Assembly: GCA_045106735.1 (NCBI GenBank)
Contig: JBGCEZ010000058.1
Coordinates: forward strand, 183,330 to 247,329
Direction: 5' to 3'
Source of the DNA: JBGCEZ01 sp045106735
Lineage (GTDB): Bacteria; Planctomycetota; Phycisphaerae; Phycisphaerales; SM1A02
DNA length: 64,000 nt
The position numbers and the translations under genes are program-made. Below, one piece after another: positions 8,941-18,289 of the stretch. How positions within the stretch are numbered: position 1 is the first letter of the stretch; each line of letters starts with the position of its first letter. The notes under the pieces are model-generated. The model ran no database searches, was not told the origin of the DNA, and saw only the letters and a program-made list of their open reading frames with translations.

Positions 8941-11900
8941 GTGAACTCCCCGTCGTCGCCCCGTCGTCATCGCCCCCTCCTCGCCGCCGCCCTGCTTCTT
9001 GGAGGCGGCCTGGGCTTGGCCCTGTCCGCCCCCTCGACCGCGGCCGGCCCGTTCTCGGCGATCCGAGCCGCGGCCGAAGCCGCCGGCCCGCAAGCCCTCT
9101 CCGGCGATGACCTGACCCTCGACCGCCTCTTCCCGACGGACCCGATCTTCGGCCCCTCAGCCAATGGGGCGGCGTTCAGCCACGACGGACGGTGGGCCGC
9201 CTGGCTCTACCGGCCGGCCAACGAGCGACGCCACGGCAACGATCTCTGGCTTCTCGACACCGAGTCCGGTGAAGTCCAGCGCGTGACCGCCGTCTCCGTC
9301 CTGCAGCGTTTCCAGGCGTCGACCCGAAAAGTCGCCGAGGATCGGATCGCCAAGGCCCGCAAGCGCGGGGCCGGCGCGTCCACCGACGGGGCCGACGACA
9401 CCGACGCCGCTCCCCTGGCCGATGACGCCCTGAGCGGCCGGTGGACCGGCACGATGACCGGCGATGCCGATCTCGTCGGCGACGATGGCATGGACATCGA
9501 ACTGAATCTGCGGCTCGGCAAAGACGGCCGGGTCGAGGGAACGGCCATCACCGCCCTGGGCACGGTGACCGTGACCGAGGGCCGGTACGACGCCGATACC
9601 GGCCGGCTTGAGTGCGTCCTCGTGGAGCCCGACTCCGGCATGCGGGTCCGGGTGGAAGCCACGATCGATGGCGAGAGCCTCACCGGTTCGCTGAGCGTCG
9701 AGGGCAGCCGCATCGAGCTGGAACTCAGCGCCGAACGCACGCTCTCCGGCGGCGGCGCCGACACGAACGACGACGATGATGACGCGTCGGGCGACGACGA
9801 AGACGCCGAAGGCGACGTGCAACTCGAAGACACCGTCGGCGACGAAGACGCCAAGGACCGCCGGGCCCCGCGCTACGGCGGCGTCCAGTCGTTCACCTGG
9901 TCGCCGGTGGAAGACGAGATGCTCTTCGTCTCCGGCGGCGATCTCTACCGACTCGACGTGTCGGCCCACGCCGACGCCGACGACGACGCCGAGCGATCGG
10001 ACGCCATCGCCCGCCTGACCATGACCCAGGAACCCGAGAGCTCAGCCCGGTACTTGCCCGACGGATCCGGGTACGCCTACGTGCGTGGCGGCAGCATCAT
10101 CCGCGTGACGTGGGGCGATCACATCGTCCAGCAGATCAACCCGAACCTTCCCGGCGGCGAAACGCTGTCGGACTACCGGCTCAGCCCGGACGGCCGCTTC
10201 GCATCGCTGGTGACGACCCGCGGCCCGTCCTGGTGGGGCAGCGGCCAGCAGATCACGATCACCGACTACCGGTCGCGCTTCGCCAACGCCCGCAACGTCC
10301 CGCGCCACATGCCCGGTGATGGCTTTCCCGACTTCCGCTGGCGCGTCTGGATCTACGACTCCGCGCGGCACATGACGGAATCCGGCGAACTCGTCCAGGT
10401 CCACGAGCATCGATTCACCGGACCGCGGGACGTCGTGAACATTCCCGAGTGGGCGCCCGACTCGAGCCGCGCCGCGTTCACCGTGTTCGACCAGGCCACC
10501 GGCATGGTCCGCATCATGGAGTCCCGCGTCCCGGTGGCCGACGATGATTCCGACGAGTCCGGCGACGAGGCCGACGTCGACGCCGAAGCCGCCGCCCGTG
10601 CCGCGGCCGAGGGGCCGGCCCCGGTCAAGGCCGAGGTCGCCCGCGTCATCTACAGCTTCGCCCACCGCCACGGACCGAACACGCCGAGCATGATTCGCCC
10701 GGTGTACATGGGCGACTCCCGTCGACTCGTGTTCATCACCGAGCTCAGCGGTTTCCGCCACCTCCACCGCCTCGACCCGCTGTACGAACAGCTCGATCCG
10801 ATCACCAGTGGCCGCTACGAGGTCTACCCCCTCGCCCTGAACAAGGCCCAGGATCGCATGTGGGTCACGAGCACCCGCGAGCACCCGGCCGAATTGCACG
10901 CCTACGAAGTCGATCTCGAAACGGGCACGATGGAACGCCTGACGACCGACCGCGGTGTTCACGGCAGCGTCGCGGTGAGCGAGAATGGGCAGCACCTGCT
11001 CGCCACCCGCATCGACTTTGATTCGCTGCGCGAACTCTACGTGATCGACCGCGAGGCCTCGGAAGCGACTGCCCTGACCGATTCACACTCCGACGAAGCC
11101 CGCACGCTGACCGCGCCGGAGCCCGAGTACTTCACGTTCCTCAACCGGCACGGCCAAGAGATCCACGGCCACATGTTCAAGCCGGATGACTGGAGCCCGG
11201 ACGACAAGCGGCCCATGCTGCTGTACGTGTACGGCGGCCCGTTGGGCATGCGGAACATGGTCACCCGCGGCGCCTTCAGCGGACCGAGCTACTTCTTCGC
11301 GTACTACATGGCCCGCAAGCACGGCTGGGTCACGGCCACGATCGACCCGCGTGGTGCGTCCGGTTTCGGCGGCCTGTTTGAGAAGTCCAACTTCGAGCAG
11401 GTCGGTCGTCCGCAGGTCGAAGACCTCGTCGACGCGGCGAACTGGCTGGTCGACAACGGCGGCGTCGACGAAGACCGCATGGCCATGCACGGCTGGAGCT
11501 TCGGCGGATTCCAGACGCAGATGACGCTCTACACCGAGCCCGATGTGTTCGCCGCCGGCATCGCCGGGGCCGGTCCGACCGAGTGGAAGAACTACAACAC
11601 CTGGTACACGACCGGCACCATCGGCGCCGATTGGGACAACGAGGAAAAGAAGGACAGTCCGACCTACTCGCTGATCCCGTTGGCCAAGAACCTGAAGGCC
11701 CGGCTCCTGCTCGTGCACGGCATGGAAGATCCGAACGTGCTCTACCAGGACACGGTCAAGGTCTACCAGGCACTGCTTCGCGCTGGCAAGGAACCGCTGG
11801 TTGATCTGTTCCTTGACCCGACCGGTGGCCACAGCCTGGGCGGAGACGTCAAGAGCATCGGCCGCTACCGCAAGTACGAGGCGTTCTTGCTCGAATGCCT

Positions 11901-11988
11901 GGGACTCGGGACCACGGCCGACGACGACGAACCGGGCGATGACGACGACGAGGCCACGGACGACAACGACCGCGACGACGACGGCTGA
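8941..11988 (+). CDS. secreted S9 family (prolyl oligopeptidase/DPP-IV-like) peptidase
   Basis: 1015 residues from the GTG at 8941, chosen because GAGGA sits 8 bases upstream and a signal peptide follows at once (RRHRPLLAAALLLGGGLGLAL). An N-terminal beta-propeller-like region precedes a C-terminal alpha/beta hydrolase. The nucleophile elbow GWSFGG puts Ser853; HGMEDPN gives Asp930 and GGHSLGG gives His964, a complete triad. It probably degrades peptides outside the cytoplasm. Two unusual acidic stretches are present: an Asp/Glu-rich insert around residues 275-310 and a C-terminal tail of almost pure Asp, Glu and Ala. It ends 6 bases from the convergent rnd. Confidence 0.92.
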   Translation: MNSPSSPRRHRPLLAAALLLGGGLGLALSAPSTAAGPFSAIRAAAEAAGPQALSGDDLTLDRLFPTDPIFGPSANGAAFSHDGRWAAWLYRPANERRHGNDLWLLDTESGEVQRVTAVSVLQRFQASTRKVAEDRIAKARKRGAGASTDGADDTDAAPLADDALSGRWTGTMTGDADLVGDDGMDIELNLRLGKDGRVEGTAITALGTVTVTEGRYDADTGRLECVLVEPDSGMRVRVEATIDGESLTGSLSVEGSRIELELSAERTLSGGGADTNDDDDDASGDDEDAEGDVQLEDTVGDEDAKDRRAPRYGGVQSFTWSPVEDEMLFVSGGDLYRLDVSAHADADDDAERSDAIARLTMTQEPESSARYLPDGSGYAYVRGGSIIRVTWGDHIVQQINPNLPGGETLSDYRLSPDGRFASLVTTRGPSWWGSGQQITITDYRSRFANARNVPRHMPGDGFPDFRWRVWIYDSARHMTESGELVQVHEHRFTGPRDVVNIPEWAPDSSRAAFTVFDQATGMVRIMESRVPVADDDSDESGDEADVDAEAAARAAAEGPAPVKAEVARVIYSFAHRHGPNTPSMIRPVYMGDSRRLVFITELSGFRHLHRLDPLYEQLDPITSGRYEVYPLALNKAQDRMWVTSTREHPAELHAYEVDLETGTMERLTTDRGVHGSVAVSENGQHLLATRIDFDSLRELYVIDREASEATALTDSHSDEARTLTAPEPEYFTFLNRHGQEIHGHMFKPDDWSPDDKRPMLLYVYGGPLGMRNMVTRGAFSGPSYFFAYYMARKHGWVTATIDPRGASGFGGLFEKSNFEQVGRPQVEDLVDAANWLVDNGGVDEDRMAMHGWSFGGFQTQMTLYTEPDVFAAGIAGAGPTEWKNYNTWYTTGTIGADWDNEEKKDSPTYSLIPLAKNLKARLLLVHGMEDPNVLYQDTVKVYQALLRAGKEPLVDLFLDPTGGHSLGGDVKSIGRYRKYEAFLLECLGLGTTADDDEPGDDDDEATDDNDRDDDG

Positions 11989-11994
11989 ATCGGT

Positions 11995-13377
11995 TCAGGC
12001 GTCCGGCGTGGCCGTCCGCACGACGCCGCCGACCCAGTCGACGGAGAACCCACCTTCGCCGGCAATCATGCCGCGGAGCGGGGCGCCGAACATCGCTTCT
12101 CGCCAGCCACCGGCGAGCGAATGCGGGCGCGCGCGGTCCGGGTGGTGCAGGCTCACCCACAAGCGGGCGATGTCCTTGCGCCCGCCGACCAGGCTGGGAT
12201 CGACCCCACGCCCGCGGCACATCGTCTGGAGGACGGCCCAGAGTGAGTCGATGGCCACGCGGTCGGCGACGGACTCTTCGTCGCTCACCCGGGGCGGCAA
12301 TTCGCTCGTCGGCTGATCCTTGATGGCGGCGACCAAATCGAGCATCACGTCGCCGTGGCTCTCGATCATCGGCCGCGGCATGCCCTTCATCCGGTCGAAG
12401 TCCGAGCGCTGCGCCGGCATGTCCTTGGCGATCCGGGCGACGATCTCATCGCGCAGGATGCTGCGCGGCGGAAGGTCTCGCTCGCGGGCCAACTCGTCGC
12501 GCATGGTCAAGAGGGCTCGGGTGACCGCGACCTGGCGGGGACGGAAGTTGCGGCTGCCGACGACCCGGTCGGTGCGCCGGTCCACATCGAAGCTGAAGTG
12601 CTCGCGCCCGCAGACCGCGGTGCATTCCTCGCGCACCGCGTCAAGGTGCCCGGCCGCTTCCAGCCGCACCATGATCGCGCGCCACACGGCCACCAGGTAA
12701 CGGACGTCATTGGCCGCGTACCGCAGATGGGCCGACGACAGCGGACGCTTGTCCCACCGCGTGAACGTCATGCCCTTGCCGATCTTGACGCCCAGAAAGT
12801 GCTCGATGAGGGCGGCGAGGCTCAGCGGGTACGGCAGGTCGAGAAAGCCGGTGGCGATCTGGGTGTCGACGACCGCCGCCGGTTCGCGGTCGAGCAGTCG
12901 AACGACGGGTTCCAAGTCCTGCTGCCCGGCGTGCACGACGCAGGTGACGTCCGGGTCGGCAATGAGTTCCCAGACCGGCGTCAGGTCGACGCCGGCGAGC
13001 GGGTCGACGAGCCAGACGGCTTCGCTCGTCGCGAGCTGCACGACGCACAACTGCGGGATGTAGGTCTCTTCGCCGATGAACTCCGTGTCGTACGCAAAGG
13101 TGCCCGACGCGCGGATGGCGTCGGCCGCGGCGGCCATGCCCTCGGCGTCTTCGACCAGAATCGGCTTGCCGGACGGCACGAGCGGATGGTCGATGATCGG
13201 CGCGGCTGGCCCATCGGACGCGGCCTCGCGCATGGCTTCGTCGTGACGCTCGCTGCGCCAGTCGCGGCGGCGGCCACGGCGCCGTCGGCCGGAACCGGAG
13301 CCGGAACTGGAGCCTTGGCCCGACTCGGTCGAGGCATCGGCGGATGGGTCGGAGGACGATTCAGCGGATCCCGTCAA
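11995..13377 (-). CDS. rnd: ribonuclease D
   Basis: 3'-5' exoribonuclease that trims tRNA precursors. The DEDDy site is complete: D97/E99 (YDTEF), D154 (HAGQQDLEPV), Y220 and D224 (RYAANDVRYL). An HRDC-like helical region follows (residues about 270-360). A Ser/Gly-rich and Arg-rich N-terminal 60 residues is extra. The start is a TTG at 13377, supported by AGGAG 8 bases upstream and a 4-base TTGA overlap with the upstream gene, so the two are probably translationally coupled. 460 residues. Confidence 0.93.
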   Translation of the reverse strand: MTGSAESSSDPSADASTESGQGSSSGSGSGRRRRGRRRDWRSERHDEAMREAASDGPAAPIIDHPLVPSGKPILVEDAEGMAAAADAIRASGTFAYDTEFIGEETYIPQLCVVQLATSEAVWLVDPLAGVDLTPVWELIADPDVTCVVHAGQQDLEPVVRLLDREPAAVVDTQIATGFLDLPYPLSLAALIEHFLGVKIGKGMTFTRWDKRPLSSAHLRYAANDVRYLVAVWRAIMVRLEAAGHLDAVREECTAVCGREHFSFDVDRRTDRVVGSRNFRPRQVAVTRALLTMRDELARERDLPPRSILRDEIVARIAKDMPAQRSDFDRMKGMPRPMIESHGDVMLDLVAAIKDQPTSELPPRVSDEESVADRVAIDSLWAVLQTMCRGRGVDPSLVGGRKDIARLWVSLHHPDRARPHSLAGGWREAMFGAPLRGMIAGEGGFSVDWVGGVVRTATPDA

Positions 13378-14450
13378 CGGGCATCTCCTGGGGTCAGCGG
13401 AGGTTCGCGCAGGGCAAGGATCAACTCGACCTTGCCCACATGCTCATCCAGTGACCGCGCAATCTGGACCGGATCATGGCCCGCATCCGCCATCGCGTGG
13501 ACCTGCCGGGCCAGATCATCGGCAGTTTCTGCGCTCCGCCGTCCTGGGGCCGCGGATTTTCGCGGTCCTGAGGGGATCTGGACCTCCGGATGCGGCGGGT
13601 CATCGGACAGATCTGAGGGGTCCGCGGAGCGCGCCCGGCCGTCGACCGGGGCCGGAGACGACGCGGAGCCTGGCCGATGGTGCGATGCGGAACTCGGCGC
13701 CGGCCCGGCATGGGCACGCGAATTCGAGCTCGCGTTCGCACTCCCCGTCCCAGTCCCAGTCCGAGTCCGAGTCCCGGTCCCAGTCCCAGTCCGATCCCCA
13801 TTCCCCTTCTCACTCCCACTCCCGTTGGCACTCCGGCTGGCACTCCCACCACCACTCGACCGTGCCCCGGCGGCCGGTCCGGATCGGGGAACCTCGACTG
13901 ACGCCGGGCTGGAGCCCGCGTTGACGCCGACCTGTCCAGGCCGCGCGTCGGCCGCCGAAGCCCGAAGCTTGGCGATCCGCTCGTCGGCCTCGACCAGCAG
14001 GCGTTCCAGCCTCCGGCCTTTGGCGTCCAAGGCCACAACCAGCCGCTGGCTCGCTTCCAAGGCCGAGATCTCTGCTTCCGTCGGATCGCGGCGATCCCGC
14101 CACGGGGCACGGGCCACGTGCTCGGCCAACCGCTCTCGGCGTTCCTCCGGCGGCGGCAGCTTCCGGTGGCCGGCCCGCAAGCGGCCGCGAACCGCCCGGA
14201 TGATGGTGATGCCGAGAATCAGAATGCCCAGGCCCATCAGGATGCTCGGCAGGCCGCTCGGCTCTCCCGACGCGTCTCCCGTCGGCCCGGTCGGCCCGGT
14301 CGGCCCAACCGGGACCACGGCCAGGGTCGCCCCGAACGGGCTGGCCCCTTCCCGGAGCCCCGCTGCCCGAATCGTGGCCAGACGCGAGCTGGCGGAATGG
14401 GAGCCAAGAACGAGCGAGCTGGCCAAAGAGCAGGGCAGAGAGAAGGGCAT
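13374..14450 (-). CDS. membrane-anchored protein of unknown function with C-terminal helix-turn-helix-like segment
   Basis: 358 residues from the ATG at 14450. One membrane segment (about 69-86, LMGLGILILGITII) follows a short GPTG collagen-like run. A charged helical stretch (about 95-160) looks like a coiled coil. A low-complexity Gly/Thr/Arg/Ser linker encoded by a hexamer array follows. The end (DLARQVHAMADAGHDPVQIA then VELILALRE) resembles the HTH-like tail of DUF6115/DUF2802 proteins, a weak match from memory. The open frame upstream of 14450 is antisense to tilS and not included. It is coupled to rnd by a 4-base overlap. Confidence 0.65.
   Translation of the reverse strand: MPFSLPCSLASSLVLGSHSASSRLATIRAAGLREGASPFGATLAVVPVGPTGPTGPTGDASGEPSGLPSILMGLGILILGITIIRAVRGRLRAGHRKLPPPEERRERLAEHVARAPWRDRRDPTEAEISALEASQRLVVALDAKGRRLERLLVEADERIAKLRASAADARPGQVGVNAGSSPASVEVPRSGPAAGARSSGGGSASRSANGSGSEKGNGDRTGTGTGTRTRTGTGTGSANASSNSRAHAGPAPSSASHHRPGSASSPAPVDGRARSADPSDLSDDPPHPEVQIPSGPRKSAAPGRRSAETADDLARQVHAMADAGHDPVQIARSLDEHVGKVELILALREPPLTPGDAR
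13745..13792. repeat. in-gene hexamer array, 6-base unit x 8
   Basis: Eight units of CAGTCC/GAGTCC/CGGTCC inside the unknown membrane-anchored gene. The unit is a multiple of three and encodes alternating Gly-Thr and Arg-Thr. Confidence 0.85.
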
Positions 14451-14471
14451 GGCAGTGGTATCGTCCAACCC

Positions 14472-15641
14472 GTGCCGATCACGTTGGAAGCTGACGGAAG
14501 ACTGCCGATCGCCCTGCGGCGACATCCGCTGGTGCCCCGGCTGGCCGAGGGCCTGGCCGGGTGCATGGCCGGGAGCATGGCCGGGGGCATGGCCGATTCG
14601 GCCGCCGCTCGCCGCAGCGAGGCGTCCGCGCCCCGGGCGCGGCTCGTGCTGGCCGCGAGCGGCGGGGCCGATTCCACCGCCCTCGTGCTGGCCGCCGCGG
14701 TGCTGGCCCAGCGCCGGCGCCATCCCTGGCCGTCGCCGCTCGTGGTCCACGTCCACCACCACCTTCGCCTCGCCGATGCCGATGCCGACGCGGCATTCGT
14801 CGCCGACCTCGCCAATCGCCTGGGCCTTGAACATGTCCGGGTCGACCTGCCGCGCGACCTTGCCTCCCGTCCCGGGAACCTCGCGGCCAACGCCCGCGAT
14901 GCGCGCCTGGACGCCTTGGCCCGGATCGCGGCGGAGCGCGACATCCGCGCGATCGTCACCGCACACCACGCCGGCGACCAAGTCGAAACGGCCCTGCTGG
15001 GCTTGGCCCGCGGCACCGACCTCGCCCGCCTGGGCATGGCCCCGGCGCGGCGCGTGACCAACGCTGCAGACCTGATTCGTCCGTGGCTCACGGTGCCTCC
15101 GGAGGAGCTCCGATCGTTGTGCCGCGCCGCCGGCGTCCGCTGGCGCGAAGACGTCGGCAATCGCGACCTCCGGCGGGCCCGCGCGCGCCTCCGTCGGACG
15201 GTCCTGCCGACGCTCGAATCCATGCATCCTGGGGCGATTGTTCGCGCGGCCGCGAGCTTGACGGACCACGCGTCCAGCCGGTCGTTCGATTCAGCGGCGG
15301 CCACGGCGAAGACCGCGCCCGGCGCGCCGACGATGAGCCCCGCGCCGACCGGCCAAGGTGCGGCGATCTCGCGGGCCACACTGCGACGCACGTCCCCGGC
15401 CGAAGCAAGCCGATTGATCCGAGCCGTGGCGCTGGCGGCATGCCCGGAGCTGGCCGATCGCCTGACCCGAAACCACGTCTCCGAAGCCGTCAAGCACGCC
15501 CGGGATGCCAGCGAGCATCCTCGGCGGCTCCCGTGGCCGGCCGGGGCCATCTGCGACATCTTTGCGCACGATATTGTCATCGATAGCGCACCACCAGACC
15601 GTGCCGGTGGACCGGAATCCATGCCGCCCGCCGCGACCTGA
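14472..15641 (+). CDS. tilS: tRNA(Ile)-lysidine synthase TilS
   Basis: Modifies C34 of tRNA-Ile(CAU) to lysidine using ATP. The PP-loop motif SGGADST lies at residues 63-69 counted from a GTG at 14472; VTAHHAGDQVETALLGLARG is also typical. 389 residues. The start is uncertain: no Shine-Dalgarno is visible, and ATGs around 14564-14590 are alternatives. The N-terminal LAG-CMAG-SMAG-GMAD segment comes from a 12-base tandem array. It is divergent from the neighbouring gene with only 21 bases between the two start codons. Confidence 0.9.
   Translation: MPITLEADGRLPIALRRHPLVPRLAEGLAGCMAGSMAGGMADSAAARRSEASAPRARLVLAASGGADSTALVLAAAVLAQRRRHPWPSPLVVHVHHHLRLADADADAAFVADLANRLGLEHVRVDLPRDLASRPGNLAANARDARLDALARIAAERDIRAIVTAHHAGDQVETALLGLARGTDLARLGMAPARRVTNAADLIRPWLTVPPEELRSLCRAAGVRWREDVGNRDLRRARARLRRTVLPTLESMHPGAIVRAAASLTDHASSRSFDSAAATAKTAPGAPTMSPAPTGQGAAISRATLRRTSPAEASRLIRAVALAACPELADRLTRNHVSEAVKHARDASEHPRRLPWPAGAICDIFAHDIVIDSAPPDRAGGPESMPPAAT
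14549..14596. repeat. in-gene array, 12-base unit x 4, in tilS
   Basis: Four units of G(G/T/A)GCATGGCCGG-type sequence encode the repeated MAG tripeptides near the TilS N-terminus. The unit length preserves frame. Confidence 0.8.
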
Positions 15642-15645
15642 CCGG

Positions 15646-15651
15646 TACACT
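15646..15651 (+). promoter_or_regulatory. candidate -10 element (TACACT) for the TlpA-like gene
   Basis: GGTACACT, 119 bases upstream of the start at 15771 and 4 bases past the tilS stop. No clear -35. Confidence 0.4.
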
Positions 15652-15770
15652 CGCCAGATCAAACGTCGCGGGCTTTCGCGGCCGACTCGTCGCCCGACGG
15701 ACCGGCCCCTCGCGGCACCCTCCCGTCCCGGGTCGCCCCCAAGCGGGCCCATTCCCAACGGAGTGCCAGG

Positions 15771-17105
15771 ATGCACCTTCCCACCCCCGTTCGTCGATTT
15801 CGTCGCTTCGTCGGCCCCGGCATGCTCGCCGCGGTCGCCATCACCCTCGGCGGCCTGAGCGCCACCACCACCTTTGCCCAGACCGCGACCGGAACCGACT
15901 ACTGGTCGGACTTCGTCTCCTGGTACCGCACCACGGCCAACGAGACGGGCGCGAACCCGTCCGAAGCCGAGATGGGCGCCCACATCGTCGAGATGATGAA
16001 GGACGTCGACTTCTCCACCCTCGGCATGGCCGAGATCGAGAACGTCAACCGCCTGACCCGCTTCGCCCCGGAACTCAAGAAGTCCATCAGCGCCCGACTC
16101 AGTGCCCTGGCCGACATGCCCGGTGCTGACGGCGCGAAGGCGATGATGATGATGCTTGGCGCGGCCGATGCCGACGCCGACCGCGCTGGCATGGTGCGGA
16201 AGCTCATGAACCACTCCGGTTTCGACGCCATGATGAAGACGCCGGCCGCCGGCCAGCTCTTCGAAGCAATCGGCGCGCTTCCCAAGGAAGCCGCGGGCAG
16301 CATGCAGACCGAGATCATGTCGCTGGCCAAGATGGTCGACCGTCCGATGACCGCGGCCGACGCCGGTCTCGCCCGCGGTTTCGTCGGCATGCTCAAGGAT
16401 CTCGGCGACGCGATCCCCGCCGACTTCCGTGACGCCACCCGCACCAAGGTCGTTGATCGCCTCAAGGCCGCGGCCGAAGCGATGCCCGAGGGCGACAATG
16501 GCGTTGAGCGCCTGATGAAGACCGTCGCCTACCTCGACGGCGCCTACATGCGTGGCCAGCTCGTCGACCACAAGGCTCCGGCCCTGACCTTCCAGTGGTC
16601 GAGCGGCGACACCAACCTGCGCTCGCTGGATGACCTCAAGGGCAAGGTTGTTGTGCTCGACTTCTGGGCGACGTGGTGCGGCCCCTGCATCAGCAGCTTC
16701 CCCAAGGTCGCTGAGCTCACCGAGCGCTACAACGGCTACGACGTCGCCGTCATCGGCGTGACCAGCCTCCAGGGCACCCACTACGGAGCCGACGGCAACC
16801 GCGTCGACTGCAGCGATGATCCGGACAAGGAATACTCGCTGATGCCGGGCTTCATGGACGCCAAGGACGTTTCCTGGACCGTCGCGTTCGCCGCCCAGGA
16901 CGTGTTCAACCCGGACTACGGCGTGCAGGGCATCCCGCACGTTGCGATCATCGACCCCGAAGGCATCGTCCGCTACCGCGGCATGCACCCGGCGAGCCCG
17001 CTCGCCGAGAAGGCGGAGAAGATCGACGGCCTGCTGGCCAAGGCCGGGCTGCCCACGCCCGCGCCGCTCGAAGCGGCCAAGGAAGAGACCGCCGGCGGCG
17101 AGTGA
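15771..17105 (+). CDS. exported TlpA/ResA-like thioredoxin-fold protein
   Basis: 444 residues with an N-terminal signal segment (GMLAAVAITLGGLSATTTFA). A helical domain of unknown role fills about 40-265. A redoxin domain follows with active site WCGPC (C303, C306) in LDFWATWCGPC and a cis-Pro region GIPHVAIID. It likely reduces or isomerises disulfides in the periplasm, as TlpA relatives do in cytochrome or copper-site maturation; the substrate cannot be told. It has its own promoter candidate and a strong terminator, so it is probably monocistronic. Confidence 0.85.
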   Translation: MHLPTPVRRFRRFVGPGMLAAVAITLGGLSATTTFAQTATGTDYWSDFVSWYRTTANETGANPSEAEMGAHIVEMMKDVDFSTLGMAEIENVNRLTRFAPELKKSISARLSALADMPGADGAKAMMMMLGAADADADRAGMVRKLMNHSGFDAMMKTPAAGQLFEAIGALPKEAAGSMQTEIMSLAKMVDRPMTAADAGLARGFVGMLKDLGDAIPADFRDATRTKVVDRLKAAAEAMPEGDNGVERLMKTVAYLDGAYMRGQLVDHKAPALTFQWSSGDTNLRSLDDLKGKVVVLDFWATWCGPCISSFPKVAELTERYNGYDVAVIGVTSLQGTHYGADGNRVDCSDDPDKEYSLMPGFMDAKDVSWTVAFAAQDVFNPDYGVQGIPHVAIIDPEGIVRYRGMHPASPLAEKAEKIDGLLAKAGLPTPAPLEAAKEETAGGE

Positions 17106-17138
17106 TCGCGCGCGACCGACCGGTCCATGAGTGACAGG

Positions 17139-17176
17139 CGGGCCCTTCCGTGCTTCGGCATGGAAGGGCCCGTTTT
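17139..17176 (+). terminator. intrinsic terminator after the TlpA-like gene
   Basis: Near-perfect 15-base-pair stem (CGGGCCCTTCC... with ...GGAAGGGCCCG) closed by a TTCG tetraloop and followed by TTTT at 17173-17176. It begins 33 bases past the stop codon. Confidence 0.9.
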
Positions 17177-17255
17177 CGTTGGGGACGTTGACGGCGCGGC
17201 GGCGCGATCGATGGCAAACGCGCGTCGGCCAGCGGCGACGACGTGCGCGCGGCCG

Positions 17256-17335
17256 GACATCGAGACCCGGGGACGCCGAGACCCCGGGACTTCGAGACGC
17301 CGGGACTTCGAGACGCCGGGATACCGGGACCGCGA
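17256..17335. repeat. tandem array, 16-base unit x 5
   Basis: Five 16-base units, consensus GACTTCGAGACGCCGG; units 3 and 4 are identical. It fills the gap between the terminator and the convergent sigma factor gene and ends one base before that gene's stop codon. Confidence 0.85.
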
Positions 17336-17336
17336 A

Positions 17337-17930
17337 TCAGTCGATGCGTTCGAGCTCGCGGGCCAGCCACGCGCGGGCCATCCGCCAGTCGGTCTCGACC
17401 GTCGTCACCGACACGTCCAAGATGCGGGCGACTTCCGGGACGGTCAGCCCACCGAAGAATCGCAGCTCCACCACGCGTCCCATGCGAGGATCGAGTTCGG
17501 TCAGGCGAGCCAGGGCTTCGTCGATCTCGGGAAGGTCGTCGCGGGCCACGCGTTCGACGGCTTCATCGCCAAGCAGTGGCCGAGGGCGCTCGCCGCCGCC
17601 GCGTTTGGCCGCGCGCCGGCGCCGGGCATGGTCCACGAGGATCTGCCGCATCGCCGTGGCCGCGAGGGCCAGGAAGTGCGACCGGTCGCGGTCGGCCACC
17701 GCATCGCCGGCGGCGTCCGACAGTCGCATCCAGGCCTCGTTGACCAGGGCGGTTGGTTGCAGCGTGTGATCCGCCGGCTGGCCGCGAAAACAGCGGCCGG
17801 CGATCGCCCGCAACTCGGGATACAGGCGCTGAAGGAGCCGCCGGCCCGCTTCATCGTCCCCCGCGGCGTAGGTCGTCAGGTCGCCGGCGGCCTGCCGGGC
17901 GTTGTCAGGATCGAGGATCGGGTCTTCCAC
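17337..17930 (-). CDS. ECF-type RNA polymerase sigma factor
   Basis: 197 residues from a GTG at 17930. Region 2 reads LLQRLYPELRAIAGRCFRG then LQPTALVNEAWMRL, the hallmark of the ECF group greatly expanded in planctomycetes. Region 4 (VVELRFFGGLTVPEVARILD then VETDWRMARAWLARE) is a clear helix-turn-helix. No anti-sigma gene adjoins it. No Shine-Dalgarno is visible; a TACCAT lies 6 bases before the GTG, compatible with a leaderless message. A longer upstream start is possible but has no homology-like content. Confidence 0.88.
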   Translation of the reverse strand: MEDPILDPDNARQAAGDLTTYAAGDDEAGRRLLQRLYPELRAIAGRCFRGQPADHTLQPTALVNEAWMRLSDAAGDAVADRDRSHFLALAATAMRQILVDHARRRRAAKRGGGERPRPLLGDEAVERVARDDLPEIDEALARLTELDPRMGRVVELRFFGGLTVPEVARILDVSVTTVETDWRMARAWLARELERID

Positions 17931-18289
17931 GCCGCCATGGTAGACCGTGCGGGCCGGCAAGTCGCTGGCAAGTCGGCGCCAGTCGCGGGGGAAGGCCGGA
18001 GCCAGCCACGCGATCGCCGCCAGCCCGCCGCCACCCCGGCGGCAGCGGCCTCGGGCCGGACGATTCCCGGGCGGACGATGGAGTTCCCACGTCGCGGGCC
18101 TCGTCACCCGTCGACTCCGGCACCTGCGGTCCACCGGGGCCGATCGCTGGCCCGCCCTTGGGCCTTCTCGTCGGGGGTCGTCCTTGCGTCTGCCGTGGGG
18201 GCCATTCTTCGATCTTGCGGGCCCCTCTTCGGCCGCCCACCGCGACCACGACCCTTGACGGGGCTGGCACCCCAACGGATCGTGCGTGC
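17931..18289. other. divergent spacer upstream of the ECF sigma gene
   Basis: 359 bases between the ECF sigma gene and the first zinc-ribbon gene. A TTGACG hexamer at about 18254 could be a -35 for the rightward gene, but no good -10 follows. I see nothing else. Confidence 0.45.

Noticed and set aside
13374..14450. Membrane-anchored gene as a collagen-like protein
   Set aside because: Only one short GPTG run, far too short for a triple helix.
12355..15057. 900-residue plus-strand open frame
   Set aside because: Antisense to rnd and the membrane-anchored gene. Its translated end is out of frame with tilS, and it contains only low-complexity runs.
15291..16988. 565-residue minus-strand open frame
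   Set aside because: Antisense to the thioredoxin-fold gene, which has a complete WCGPC site, signal peptide and terminator.
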